Assembly: GCA_035547055.1 (NCBI GenBank)
Contig: DASZVN010000054.1
Span: forward strand, 1-22,362
Length of the DNA: 22,362 bases
Source: DASZVN01 sp035547055
GTDB taxonomy: Bacteria; Pseudomonadota; Alphaproteobacteria; Rhizobiales; Methylopilaceae
Direction: 5' to 3'
The notes below the pieces were generated by a model, which searched no databases, had not been told where the DNA came from, and saw only the letters and a list, made by a program, of their open reading frames with translations. This document shows, piece after piece, positions 1-7,519 of the stretch. Positions within the stretch are counted from its first letter, which is position 1; the number at the start of each line of letters is the position of its first letter. Position numbers and translations under genes: made by a program.

Positions 1-276
<276 letters not shown>

Positions 277-475
277 GGCCGTTCGGCCTCGTAGGACGGG
301 CATCGGCGGGGCCGATGCCCCCGTTCGGCGCCGCACGTGGGCAACCCCCAGGTTGCCCACCCTACGGCAATCTATCTGCCTGACAAATACCGCCGATCCC
401 GATTATCGATTAGACGCCGATTTCCGCAACGCCATACTCCCGACCAAGCCAACACGAAATGGGGAGGATTGCGTC
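277..475. promoter_or_regulatory. Divergent regulatory region between lysR-type gene and hydroxylase gene, with two perfect hairpins
   Basis: This 199-bp gap contains two perfect inverted repeats with 10-bp arms. One is at 298-307/311-320 (arm GGGCATCGGC, 3-nt loop) and the other at 337-346/351-360 (arm GTGGGCAACC, 4-nt loop). The second resembles the GTGGGCA...TGCCCACCCTACG palindromes common between rhizobial genes. Downstream, 361-475 is more AT-rich and holds a weak promoter-like pair, CTGACA at 380-385 and TTATCG at 403-408 (17-bp spacer). It overlaps a small palindrome CGAT-T-ATCG at 400-408. A LysR regulator would be expected to bind here, but I could not fix one T-N11-A site over others. 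Confidence 0.45.
461..468 (+). promoter_or_regulatory. Strong ribosome binding site deciding the GTG start of the hydroxylase gene
   Basis: GGGGAGGA lies 7 nt before GTG at 476. The reading frame is open upstream to 188, but the upstream portion has no family similarity and overlaps the divergent promoter region. This site fixes the GTG as the start. Confidence 0.75.
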
Positions 476-2059
476 GTGAGGACAGGCCAGGAGTATCTCC
501 AGTCGCTCCGCGACGGGCGCAAGGTCTATGTCGGCGGCGAGCTGATCGAGGACCTCACCACCCACCCGGCGACCAGGGGCTATGCCCACGCCATCGCCGG
601 CTATTACGACCTTCACCTGAAGCCCGAGCTTCAGGACATCATGACCTTCGTCGACGACAAGGGCCGGCGCCAGTCGATGCACTGGTTCCTGCCACGCTCG
701 AAGGAGGACGCGGCGCGGCGGCGCAAATACCACGATTTCCTGTGCCGCCACTTCAAGGGCGGCATCTTCACCCGGCCGCCGGCCGGCATGAACGTGGTGA
801 TGTTCACCCAGGTCGACGATCCCAAGCCCTGGTATGAGAACTCGCGCTTCAAGAACGGCCCGCGCGACCTCTCGCAGAACATCCAGCGCCAGTGGGACGA
901 GGTCACCTCGCAGGACCTCTCGATCACCCCGATGTTCCTCGACGTGCAGTACGACCGCGGCCGCGACGACGCCATGGCCGAGACCCCGATGCTGAAGGTG
1001 GTCGAGGAGCGCGAGGACGGCATCGTCGTGCGCGGCTGGAAGGCGATCGGCACCTCGGTGCCGTTCGCGAACCGGCTCCTGATCGGCAATCTGTGGCGGC
1101 CGGGCCAGACCCAGGAGCAGACCATCTACGCGCTGGTGCCGATCGCGACCAAGGGCGTCTCGATCGTCGCGCGCAAGTCCAACGCGACGCCCGACGCCGA
1201 CCCCTACGACCATCCGCTCGCGACCATCGGCGACGAGCTCGACGCCATGGTCTATTTCGACGACGTGCTGCTGCCCTGGGCGTGGGTGCAGCACATCGGC
1301 AATCCCGACCACGCCAAGTTCTACCCGCAGCGCCAGTTCGACTGGGTCCATCTCGAGACCCAGATCCGCCACTGCGTCCACGCCGAGCTGATGGTCGGCC
1401 TCGCGCTGCTCCTGACGCAGTCGCTCGGCACCGCCGGCAGCCCGGTGGTGCAGGCCCAGGTCGCCGAGCTGATCCGCTTCCGCGAGACCTGCCGCGCCTT
1501 CATGATCGCGGCCGAGGAGACCGGCTTCGCGACGCCGGGCGGCCTGTTCAAGCCGAACAACATCTTCGTCGATTTCGGCCGCGCCTATTACCTCGAAAAC
1601 CAGCACAAGATGGTCAACACGCTGATCGACTTCTGCGGCCGCGGCGTCGTCATCCAGCCATCGAAGAAGGAGATGGACGATCCCTATATCGGGCCGAAGC
1701 TGGCCGAGGCGCTGCGCGGCGCCGAGATCAGCGCCTATGACCGCATCAAGATCTTCCGCCAGATCAGCGAGCGCTTCCTGTCGGACTGGGGCGCCCGCCA
1801 TGAGATGTTCGAGAAGTTCAACGGCACGCCGCTCTACCTCATCAACTTCCTGACCATGCTCCGGACCGAGTACCAGGTCGACGGCCCGCTGACCCAGCTC
1901 GCCCGCGACGTGCTCGGCTTCGGCGACACCGCCGCGCTCGGCAAGCGCGCCCAGGAGGCCGAGAAGGCGGCGCATTACGCCGGCGCCCGCTACCAGCCGG
2001 ACTACGTGCGCGCCCAGGACGTCCGCGAAAGCGAGGCCGCGCGCGCGACGCCGGCCTGA
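476..2059 (+). CDS. HpaB-family flavin-dependent monooxygenase (4-hydroxyphenylacetate 3-hydroxylase-like)
   Basis: The protein is 527 residues, close to the usual length of about 520 for the oxygenase component HpaB. It matches that family end to end: N-terminal VRTGQEYLQSLRDGRKVYV, a central beta domain with FANRLLIGNLWRPG and DDVLLPWAWVQ, and a C-terminal helical domain with GRAYYLENQHKMVNTL. Family members use reduced FAD, supplied by a separate reductase (HpaC), to hydroxylate phenols; relatives include chlorophenol monooxygenases and PvcC. No reductase gene is in this window. Of the residues that contact 4-hydroxyphenylacetate in characterised HpaB proteins (Arg, Tyr and His), the Arg appears retained as R100. 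The RxxxY tyrosine position is G104, and the usual T-H is T151-P152. The substrate is therefore probably not 4-hydroxyphenylacetate. The start is GTG with a strong Shine-Dalgarno sequence. It is the first gene of a co-directional run with the ABC transporter genes. Confidence 0.88.
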   Translation: MRTGQEYLQSLRDGRKVYVGGELIEDLTTHPATRGYAHAIAGYYDLHLKPELQDIMTFVDDKGRRQSMHWFLPRSKEDAARRRKYHDFLCRHFKGGIFTRPPAGMNVVMFTQVDDPKPWYENSRFKNGPRDLSQNIQRQWDEVTSQDLSITPMFLDVQYDRGRDDAMAETPMLKVVEEREDGIVVRGWKAIGTSVPFANRLLIGNLWRPGQTQEQTIYALVPIATKGVSIVARKSNATPDADPYDHPLATIGDELDAMVYFDDVLLPWAWVQHIGNPDHAKFYPQRQFDWVHLETQIRHCVHAELMVGLALLLTQSLGTAGSPVVQAQVAELIRFRETCRAFMIAAEETGFATPGGLFKPNNIFVDFGRAYYLENQHKMVNTLIDFCGRGVVIQPSKKEMDDPYIGPKLAEALRGAEISAYDRIKIFRQISERFLSDWGARHEMFEKFNGTPLYLINFLTMLRTEYQVDGPLTQLARDVLGFGDTAALGKRAQEAEKAAHYAGARYQPDYVRAQDVRESEAARATPA

Positions 2060-2329
2060 GGACGGCCGGCGGCAAGGCGGGGGCGATCGGAGGTTTCAGC
2101 TCGCGTCGCCCCAGGCATTCGGATGACGAATGCGTGTTCTCCGTCGAAAAGTGCAAGACGGCGGAGGAGGAGTCCAAGTTTGCCGCATGGAATGCGGAGG
2201 GTGCTTTCGCTATTGCTGAATGACGAAGGCCGGTTTGGCCGGCGCCCGGCATCGCCCCGCGCTCTCGCCCGAACCGGCCGCGGACACGATCGCCCCGGCA
2301 CGACCCGGTGGCGGCAAGGGAGGCGAGAC
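2060..2329. promoter_or_regulatory. Leader region before the binding-protein gene with two short palindromes
   Basis: The 270-bp gap between the hydroxylase and the binding-protein gene holds two perfect dyads. One is GCATTCG-GATGA-CGAATGC at 2115-2133 and the other CCGCAT-GGA-ATGCGG at 2183-2197. Neither is followed by a T-run, so neither looks like an intrinsic terminator. They could be operator sites or leader structures for a separate promoter of the transporter genes. No clear -35/-10 pair stands out. The binding-protein gene's own ribosome site is GGGAGG at 2318-2323. Confidence 0.35.
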
Positions 2330-3673
2330 ATGGCGAAGATCGACAACACCGATGCGACCGGCACCGGGCGCGAGGCCGGGCCGTCCCGCCGCGCGATCCT
2401 GCAGGGCGGCGCCGGGCTCGGCGCGCTGGCGCTGGGCGGCGTCCTGCCCCAGGCGGCGCGGGCCGCGGCGGGCCCCGAGAACACCATCAAGGTCGGCTTC
2501 GTCAGCCCGCGCACCGGCCCGCTCGGCGGCTTCGGCGAGTGCGACCCCTGGGTGCTCGACCAGTTCCGCGCCAAGCTGAAGGGCGGGCTCAAGGCCGGCG
2601 GCAAGACCTACGACGTCGAGTTCCTCGACCGCGACAGCCAGTCCGACCCCGCCCGCGCCGGCCAGCTCGCCAAGGGCCTCATCACGTCGGACCATGTCGA
2701 CCTGATGCTGACCACCTCGACCCCCGAGGTGACCAACCCGGTCGCCGACGCCGCCGAGGCGGCCGGCACGCCGTGCCTCTCGACCATCGTGCCCTGGGAG
2801 TCGTGGTATTTCGGCCGCGGCGCCAAGCCGGGGCAGCCCTCGCCGTTCAAGTGGACCTACCACTTCTCGTTCGGCGGCAAGGATTTCTTCGTCGCCTACA
2901 ACTCGCTGTGGACCGGGCCGGTCAAGACCAACAAGAAGGTCGGCATCCTCTATCCCAACGACGCCGACGGCAACGCGGTCCGCGAAAACCTTGCCCCGGC
3001 GCTGGCCAAGGCCGGCTTCGACATCGTCGACGGCGGCGCCTACGAGGACGGCACCACCGATTTCTCGGCCCAGATCTCGAAGTTCAAGGCGGCGAACTGC
3101 GAGATCTTCAACACCTTCCCGATCCCGCCGGACTTCGCGACCTTCTGGCGCCAGGCGGCGCAGCAGGGCTACACCCGGATGGTCAAGATCGCGCAGATCG
3201 CCAAGACCGGGCTGTTCCCGTCCCAGGTCGAGGCGCTCGGCACGCTCGGCTACACGCTCGCGACCGGCTGCTACTGGCACCCGACCTTCCCGTACGGCTC
3301 GCCGGTCCTCGGCCTCTCCTCGCAGCAGATCTCCGACAGCTACGAGAAGGGCACCGGCCGGCAGTGGAACCAGCAGGTCGGCGCCAGCGTCGCGCTGCTC
3401 GACGGCGGCGTCACCACGCTGGAGACGAGCACCAACCCCAAGGACAAGAACGCCGTGGTTGCGGCGCTGAAGGCGCTCAAGGTGACGACGCCGATGGGGC
3501 CGATCGACTTCTCGACCGGGCCGGTGCCGAACGTCTCCACCACGCCGATCATCGGCTGCCAGTGGCTGAAGGCGAAGCCGGGCTCGAAGTTCAAGCTGCA
3601 GCTCGTCATCAACGAGAACGCCGACGACAAGAAGGTGCCGATCGGCGCGCCGCTGGTGCCGTATCATCCGTAA
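2330..3673 (+). CDS. ABC transporter substrate-binding protein, LivJ/Peripla_BP_6 type, Tat-exported
   Basis: This is a 447-residue periplasmic binding protein of the branched-chain amino acid (HAAT) class. Residues 1-47 form a twin-arginine signal with SRRAIL at 19-24, a hydrophobic core and a likely cleavage after ARA (43-45). The mature protein opens with NTIKVGFVSPRTGPLGGFGE, the first strand and ligand loop of the type I binding fold. It continues with SDPARAGQLAKGLI and the VDLMLTTSTPEVTNPVADAAE segment typical of LivJ-like proteins. At 447 residues it is longer than LivJ/LivK (about 370), as is common for the rhizobial members that bind aromatic or other carboxylic acids. ATG at 2330 is chosen because GGGAGG precedes it by 6 nt and because it directly starts the signal peptide. 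The cognate ATPases and permeases follow downstream after an intergenic repeat cluster. The ligand cannot be read from the sequence. Confidence 0.92.
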   Translation: MAKIDNTDATGTGREAGPSRRAILQGGAGLGALALGGVLPQAARAAAGPENTIKVGFVSPRTGPLGGFGECDPWVLDQFRAKLKGGLKAGGKTYDVEFLDRDSQSDPARAGQLAKGLITSDHVDLMLTTSTPEVTNPVADAAEAAGTPCLSTIVPWESWYFGRGAKPGQPSPFKWTYHFSFGGKDFFVAYNSLWTGPVKTNKKVGILYPNDADGNAVRENLAPALAKAGFDIVDGGAYEDGTTDFSAQISKFKAANCEIFNTFPIPPDFATFWRQAAQQGYTRMVKIAQIAKTGLFPSQVEALGTLGYTLATGCYWHPTFPYGSPVLGLSSQQISDSYEKGTGRQWNQQVGASVALLDGGVTTLETSTNPKDKNAVVAALKALKVTTPMGPIDFSTGPVPNVSTTPIIGCQWLKAKPGSKFKLQLVINENADDKKVPIGAPLVPYHP

Positions 3674-3696
3674 GCGGGCGGAACCGAGCTTTCTTC

Positions 3697-3769
3697 CGTC
3701 GTGGCCGGGCTGGTCCCGGCCATCCACGACTCTCTTTCGCCGTCGTGCTGGACGCTCGTGGATGCCCGA
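3697..3769 (+). repeat. Intergenic palindromic repeat, family A copy 1 (3'-truncated)
   Basis: It starts CGTCGTGGCCGGG 23 nt after the stop of the binding-protein gene. The core hairpin is GGCCGGG-CTGGT-CCCGGCC, followed by ATCCACGACTCTCTTTCG. The stretch through CTCGTGGATGCCCG at 3755-3768 aligns with copy 4 at 19671-19761. The terminal CATGACG arm seen in copy 3 is missing here, where the element runs into family D. Confidence 0.75.
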
Positions 3770-3796
3770 AGGAGGTGGCCTGTAGTCGACGGGCGA

Positions 3797-3932
3797 GCCC
3801 CCCTCCACCATGCTTCGCATGGTCCCCCTCCCCCGTCGGCGACGGGGGAGATTGGGCTGCGGCGCCGTGCCCTTCGATCCTCCCCTGCGAAGCGGGGGAG
3901 GTGGCGAGCGCAGCGAGCCGGAGGGGGCCCGT
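3797..3932. repeat. Intergenic multi-hairpin repeat, family D
   Basis: Three stem-loops follow each other: ACCATGC-TTC-GCATGGT at 3807-3823, a 10-bp stem CTCCCCCGTC/GACGGGGGAG at 3828-3850, and CCTCCCCTGC-GAA-GCGGGGGAGG at 3879-3901. A tail with GGCGAGCGCAGCGAGCCGGA comes next. This motif string is familiar from intergenic regions of many alphaproteobacterial genomes. Here it lies between the binding-protein gene and the first ATPase gene, ending about 30 bp before the ATPase start. It could attenuate or stabilise the transcript and favour excess binding protein over membrane complex; that role is inference. Confidence 0.75.
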
Positions 3933-3963
3933 AGAGTAGTCTGGCTTTGGTCGAGGAATAGGC

Positions 3964-4698
3964 ATGGCGGAGGGCGAGGCGATCCTGGCGGCGGCGGGGC
4001 TCCGCAAGAGCTTCAACGCCCTGGTCGTGCTCGACGACGTCGATTTCGCCCTCGGCGCCGACGAGGCGGTCGGCATCGTCGGGCCGAACGGCGCCGGCAA
4101 GACCACGCTCCTGAACGTCCTCGCCGGGGCCTACGCGCCGAACGCCGGCACCGTGCATTTCAAGGGCCGCGACGTGACCGGGGCCGACGCCGCGACGCGC
4201 TGCCGTCTCGGCCTCGCCCGCTCGCACCAGGTGCCGCGCCCGTTCGGCGGCATGACCGTGTTCGAGAACGTCTTCGTCGCCGCCAGCGCCGGCGCCGGCC
4301 TGTCCGGCCGCGCTGCCTACGAGCGCTGCGTCGAGGCGCTGGAGCTCACCGGGATGCTCGACCTCGCCAATCGCCGCGCCGAGTCGCTCGGCCTGCTCCA
4401 CAGGAAGCGGCTCGAGCTCGCCCGCGCGCTCGCGACCGGCCCGGTGGCGCTGCTCCTCGACGAGATCGGCGGCGGGCTGACCGACGCCGAGGCCGGCCAG
4501 CTCGTCGAGACCATCCAGGAGCTCCGCCGCCGCGGCATCGCGATCGTCTGGATCGAGCACATCGTCCATGTCCTCCTGCGCGTCGCCGAAAGGCTGGTGT
4601 GCATGGACGCCGGCCGCATCATCGCCGACGGCGCCCCCGCCGCGGTGATGGCCGACCCCGCGGTGATCCACGCCTATCTCGGAGGCACTGCCCGGTGA
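3964..4698 (+). CDS. ABC transporter ATP-binding protein, LivG type
   Basis: A 244-residue ATPase of the LivG branch energises uptake of the ligand delivered by the Tat-exported binding protein. Walker A is GPNGAGKT (residues 40-47), the Q-loop glutamine is Q89 in SHQVPRPFGGMTVFEN, Walker B is VALLLDE with D166-E167, and the switch histidine is H199 in VWIEH. The ABC signature is unusual: residues 141-148 read SLGLLHRK, directly before RLELARAL, where LivG proteins usually have a YGxQRR-like form. The residue after Walker B is I168 rather than Pro. Both deviations may matter for hydrolysis rate, but the gene is intact. GAGGA at 3953-3957, 6 nt ahead, supports this start. A 103-bp palindromic element separates it from the LivF-like gene. 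Confidence 0.9.
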   Translation: MAEGEAILAAAGLRKSFNALVVLDDVDFALGADEAVGIVGPNGAGKTTLLNVLAGAYAPNAGTVHFKGRDVTGADAATRCRLGLARSHQVPRPFGGMTVFENVFVAASAGAGLSGRAAYERCVEALELTGMLDLANRRAESLGLLHRKRLELARALATGPVALLLDEIGGGLTDAEAGQLVETIQELRRRGIAIVWIEHIVHVLLRVAERLVCMDAGRIIADGAPAAVMADPAVIHAYLGGTAR

Positions 4699-4737
4699 TG
4701 GCGACAAATCCTGGTGTCGAGGCGGATCGGCTAGGCG

Positions 4738-4840
4738 CTGTCATCCCGGAAGCGGCAAAGCCGCTATCCGGGATCCGGCCGACGGTACGGAACCCAGCCC
4801 CGGATCCCGGCTCTCCGCTTCGCTCCGGCCGGGATGACAG
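4738..4840. repeat. Intergenic element with 12-bp terminal inverted repeats, family B copy 1
   Basis: A 103-bp element bounded by CTGTCATCCCGG (4738-4749) and its exact complement CCGGGATGACAG (4829-4840). Inside are AGCGGC-AAA-GCCGCT and a GGATCCCGGCTCTCC segment. It lies between the two ATPase genes and ends 18 bp before the LivF-like start. A partial second copy is at 8725-8772. No coding capacity; it resembles a small non-autonomous palindromic element. Confidence 0.8.
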
Positions 4841-4858
4841 GTCGGCCCCCCGCCCGGG

Positions 4859-5593
4859 ATGCCGGGCATGACCCTGCTCGCGATCGCGGATCTGGACGTG
4901 CGGCATGGCCTGCTCCAGGCCGTTCGCGGGGTCAGCCTCGCGGTCGAGGAGGGCGAGGTGCTGGCGCTGGTCGGCGCCAACGGCGCCGGCAAGACGACGC
5001 TGCTCCGCGCCATCGCCGGCGCCCACCGGCCGAGCGGCGGCCGCGTCTTGCTCGACGGCGAGGACGTGACCCATGTCAGCGCGCACCGCCGCGTCGGCCT
5101 CGGCATCGCGCTCGTCCCCGAAGGCCGGCGCCTGTTCGCCGGCCTCACCGTCGAGGAGAACCTGATCGTGGCCGGCGCCCACAGCCGCGGCGGCCCGTGG
5201 ACGGTCGAGGCCGTGCTCGACGCCTTCCCCCTCCTGAAGCGCCGCTTCAAGGCGCGCGCCGGCACTCTCTCGGGCGGCGAGCAGCAGGCGACCGCGATCG
5301 GGCGCGCGCTGATGGTCAACCCTCGCATCCTCCTCCTCGACGAGGTCTCGCTCGGCCTCGCCCCGATCGCCGTCGACCAGGTCTACGAGTCGCTCGCCAA
5401 GCTGATCGCGGCCGGCACCACCATCCTCCTGGTCGAGCAGGACCTCGCCCGCGCGCTCCGTGTCGCAAGCCGCGTCACCTGCATGCTCGAAGGCCGCATC
5501 GTGCTCGAAGGCGCCGCCGCCGGCATGACCCGCGAGGAGGTCACCGCCGCCTATTTCGGCCTCGGCCGCGCCGGGGCGGAGAGCCGCGCATGA
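4859..5593 (+). CDS. ABC transporter ATP-binding protein, LivF type
   Basis: A 244-residue ATPase of the LivF branch, the second nucleotide-binding subunit of this HAAT transporter. Walker A is GANGAGKT (39-46), the segment VPEGRRLFAGLTVEENL (87-103) is diagnostic of LivF, the signature is LSGGEQQ (137-143), Walker B is ILLLDE with D161-E162, and the H-loop region reads LLVEQD with Gln where many ABC proteins have His, as is usual in LivF. V163 follows the catalytic Glu in place of Pro. Two ATGs, at 4859 and 4868, are possible starts; neither has a good Shine-Dalgarno sequence because repeat B occupies the upstream DNA. The stop overlaps the LivH-like start (ATGA at 5590-5593), indicating translational coupling. 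Confidence 0.92.
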   Translation: MPGMTLLAIADLDVRHGLLQAVRGVSLAVEEGEVLALVGANGAGKTTLLRAIAGAHRPSGGRVLLDGEDVTHVSAHRRVGLGIALVPEGRRLFAGLTVEENLIVAGAHSRGGPWTVEAVLDAFPLLKRRFKARAGTLSGGEQQATAIGRALMVNPRILLLDEVSLGLAPIAVDQVYESLAKLIAAGTTILLVEQDLARALRVASRVTCMLEGRIVLEGAAAGMTREEVTAAYFGLGRAGAESRA

Positions 5594-6492
5594 TCTGGGT
5601 CAATCAGATCGTCCAGGGCGTCCTGCTCGGCGGCTATTACGCGCTGATCGCCTGCGGGCTGTCGTTCATGTTCGGGGTGATGCGGATCATCAACCTCGCC
5701 CACGGCGACCTTGCCGTCCTCGCCGCCTTCCTGGTGTGGGTGATCGCGGGCGCGCTCGGCATCTCGCCTTTCCTCGCGCTGGTCGCCGTGCTGCCGATCA
5801 TGGCGATGGTCGGCTGGCTGCTGCAGCGGCTGATGCTGGAGCGGAGCCTCCGCGCCGGGATGCTGGTGCCGCTGCTTTCGACCTTCGGCCTCGCCATCGT
5901 CATCGAGAACCTGCTGTTCCAGCAGTTCGGCGCCGACACCCGCTCGCTCGCGCCGAACGTCGGCGACCTCGCCTATGACGCCTTCGACCTCGGCGGCGGC
6001 ATCTATGTCGGCTACCTCTCGGCGCTGATCTTCGTGGTCGCGGTCGGCGTTCTCGTCGGGCTCCAGTTCTTCCTGCGCATGACCACCCTCGGCCGCGAGA
6101 TCCGCGCGGTCGCCGAGGATGCCGACGCGGCCGAGCTCGTCGGCATCAACGCCCGCGCGGTCTATGCCGCGGCCGCCGCCATCGCGGTGGTGACGGTCGG
6201 GATCGGCGGCACCGCGCTCGGCCTGCGCGCCACCTTCGACGCCTATGCCGGGCCGGCGCAGCTCATCTTCGCGTTCGAGGCGGTGGTGATCGGCGGGCTC
6301 GGCTCGCTCTGGGGCACCATCGTCGGCGGCGTCGTGCTCGGCGTCGCGCAGAGCATCGGCGCCCAGCTCGATCCGCACGGCTTCCTCATCGCCGGCCACG
6401 TCGTGTTCCTGCTGGTGCTGGCGGTCAGGCCGTTCGTCGCGAGCATCAGCCTCGGCCGCCGCCGCGCGGCGCCGCGGACGAGCGCGCCATGA
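5590..6492 (+). CDS. Branched-chain amino acid-type ABC transporter permease, LivH type
   Basis: A 300-residue very hydrophobic inner-membrane protein of the LivH family. Its N-terminus, MIWVNQIVQGVLLGGYYALIACGLSFMFG, is the LivH hallmark, followed by the conserved MRIINLAHGDL. The cytoplasmic coupling segment with LGREIRAVAEDADAAELVGI is at about 167-186. About eight membrane spans can be seen, with a C-terminal basic tail (289-300). The start codon overlaps the LivF-like stop by 4 nt, and the stop overlaps the LivM-like start in the same way (ATGA at 6489-6492). The three proteins are therefore made from one coupled message. It forms the membrane channel with the LivM-like subunit. Confidence 0.94.
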   Translation: MIWVNQIVQGVLLGGYYALIACGLSFMFGVMRIINLAHGDLAVLAAFLVWVIAGALGISPFLALVAVLPIMAMVGWLLQRLMLERSLRAGMLVPLLSTFGLAIVIENLLFQQFGADTRSLAPNVGDLAYDAFDLGGGIYVGYLSALIFVVAVGVLVGLQFFLRMTTLGREIRAVAEDADAAELVGINARAVYAAAAAIAVVTVGIGGTALGLRATFDAYAGPAQLIFAFEAVVIGGLGSLWGTIVGGVVLGVAQSIGAQLDPHGFLIAGHVVFLLVLAVRPFVASISLGRRRAAPRTSAP

Positions 6493-7511
6493 CGATGCGG
6501 CCCGGCTTCTCGGTCCAGCGCTTCACGCCGCTCGCCCGCGCGGCGAGCGTTCTCGTCGCCGTCGTCCTCGTGGTGCTGGCGCTCGGCCCGTTCCTGTTCG
6601 GCGCGACCGCCGAGGACAACCTGACGCTGCTCTTCGTCTACGTCATCCTCGGCGCGATGTGGAACGCGCTCGCCGGCTACGGCGGCCTCGTCTCGGTCGG
6701 CCAACAGGCCTTCTTCGGCCTCGGCGCCTATGCCGCGATCCGGCTGTCCTCGTTCGGCGTGCCGGTCTATCTCGCGATCGTCCTCGGCGCCCTCCTCGCC
6801 GGCGCCGTGGCCGTGCCGCTGTCGTCCTTCGCGCTCCGCCTCCGCGGCGGCGAGTTCGCGATCGGCATGTGGGTCGTCGCCGAGCTGGCCCACCTCCTCG
6901 TCAACCTCGACGGCCTGATCCAGGGCGAGACCGGCACCTCGCTGATCGCCCTCAACGCCTATGCCCCGCAGGACCGCCGCGCCTTCAACTACTGGCTCGC
7001 CTTCGCCGCGATGCTGGTGCTGCTCGGCGCGGTGTTCGCGCTCCTGCGCGGCCGGCTCGGCGCCGCCGTCCAGGCGATCCGCGACAACGAGGAGGCCGCC
7101 GCCTCGCTCGGCGTGCGGGTGCTCGCCGGCAAGCGCGTCATCTTCGTCCTCGCCGCGGTCGGCTGCGCCATGGCGGGGTCGCTCTATCTGAGCTACCAGA
7201 TCAGCTTCCAGCCGAAGGCGTATTTCGGCGTGAACTGGACGGCGTACATGATCTTCATGGCCCTGGTCGGCGGGCTCGGCACCTTCGAGGGCCCGATCGT
7301 CGGCGCGATCGTGTTCTTCCTGATGGAGCGGGCGTTCGGCGCGACCGGGGTGTGGTACCTCGTCGGGCTCGGCGCGGTGGCGCTCGTGTTCGCGCTGTTC
7401 CTGCCGCGCGGCCTCTGGGGCACGCTGGAGGACAAGACCGGCATCCGCATCGCCCCGCTCGGCTACCGGCTCAGGCTGCCGGAAGCGGCAGGCCGCGACA
7501 CGACGCGCTGA
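6489..7511 (+). CDS. Branched-chain amino acid-type ABC transporter permease, LivM type
   Basis: A 340-residue inner-membrane permease of the LivM family, partner of the LivH-like subunit. Recognisable parts are a first membrane span at about 17-38, the conserved GYGGLVSVGQQAFFGLGAY (63-81), and LRLRGGEFAIGMWVVAELAH (116-135). The coupling loop AIRDNEEAAASLGV is at 196-209, and the GLGTFEGPIVGA motif falls in the C-terminal third. It ends with a soluble tail rich in charged residues. It overlaps the preceding gene by 4 nt and is followed after only 8 nt by a CoA-transferase gene, so the transporter is probably co-expressed with a CoA-activating step. Confidence 0.94.
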   Translation: MTMRPGFSVQRFTPLARAASVLVAVVLVVLALGPFLFGATAEDNLTLLFVYVILGAMWNALAGYGGLVSVGQQAFFGLGAYAAIRLSSFGVPVYLAIVLGALLAGAVAVPLSSFALRLRGGEFAIGMWVVAELAHLLVNLDGLIQGETGTSLIALNAYAPQDRRAFNYWLAFAAMLVLLGAVFALLRGRLGAAVQAIRDNEEAAASLGVRVLAGKRVIFVLAAVGCAMAGSLYLSYQISFQPKAYFGVNWTAYMIFMALVGGLGTFEGPIVGAIVFFLMERAFGATGVWYLVGLGAVALVFALFLPRGLWGTLEDKTGIRIAPLGYRLRLPEAAGRDTTR

Positions 7512-7519
7512 GCCGGACG

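Noticed and set aside
410..1975. Long open frame on the minus strand opposite the hydroxylase gene (521 codons)
   Set aside because: Antisense shadow of a GC-rich gene: composition is Arg/Ala/Val/Asp/Gly-heavy, with no recognisable domain, and the plus strand encodes a full HpaB-family protein.
4738..4840. Family B element considered as an insertion sequence
   Set aside because: Only about 100 bp, no transposase and no clear target-site duplication; kept as a palindromic repeat.
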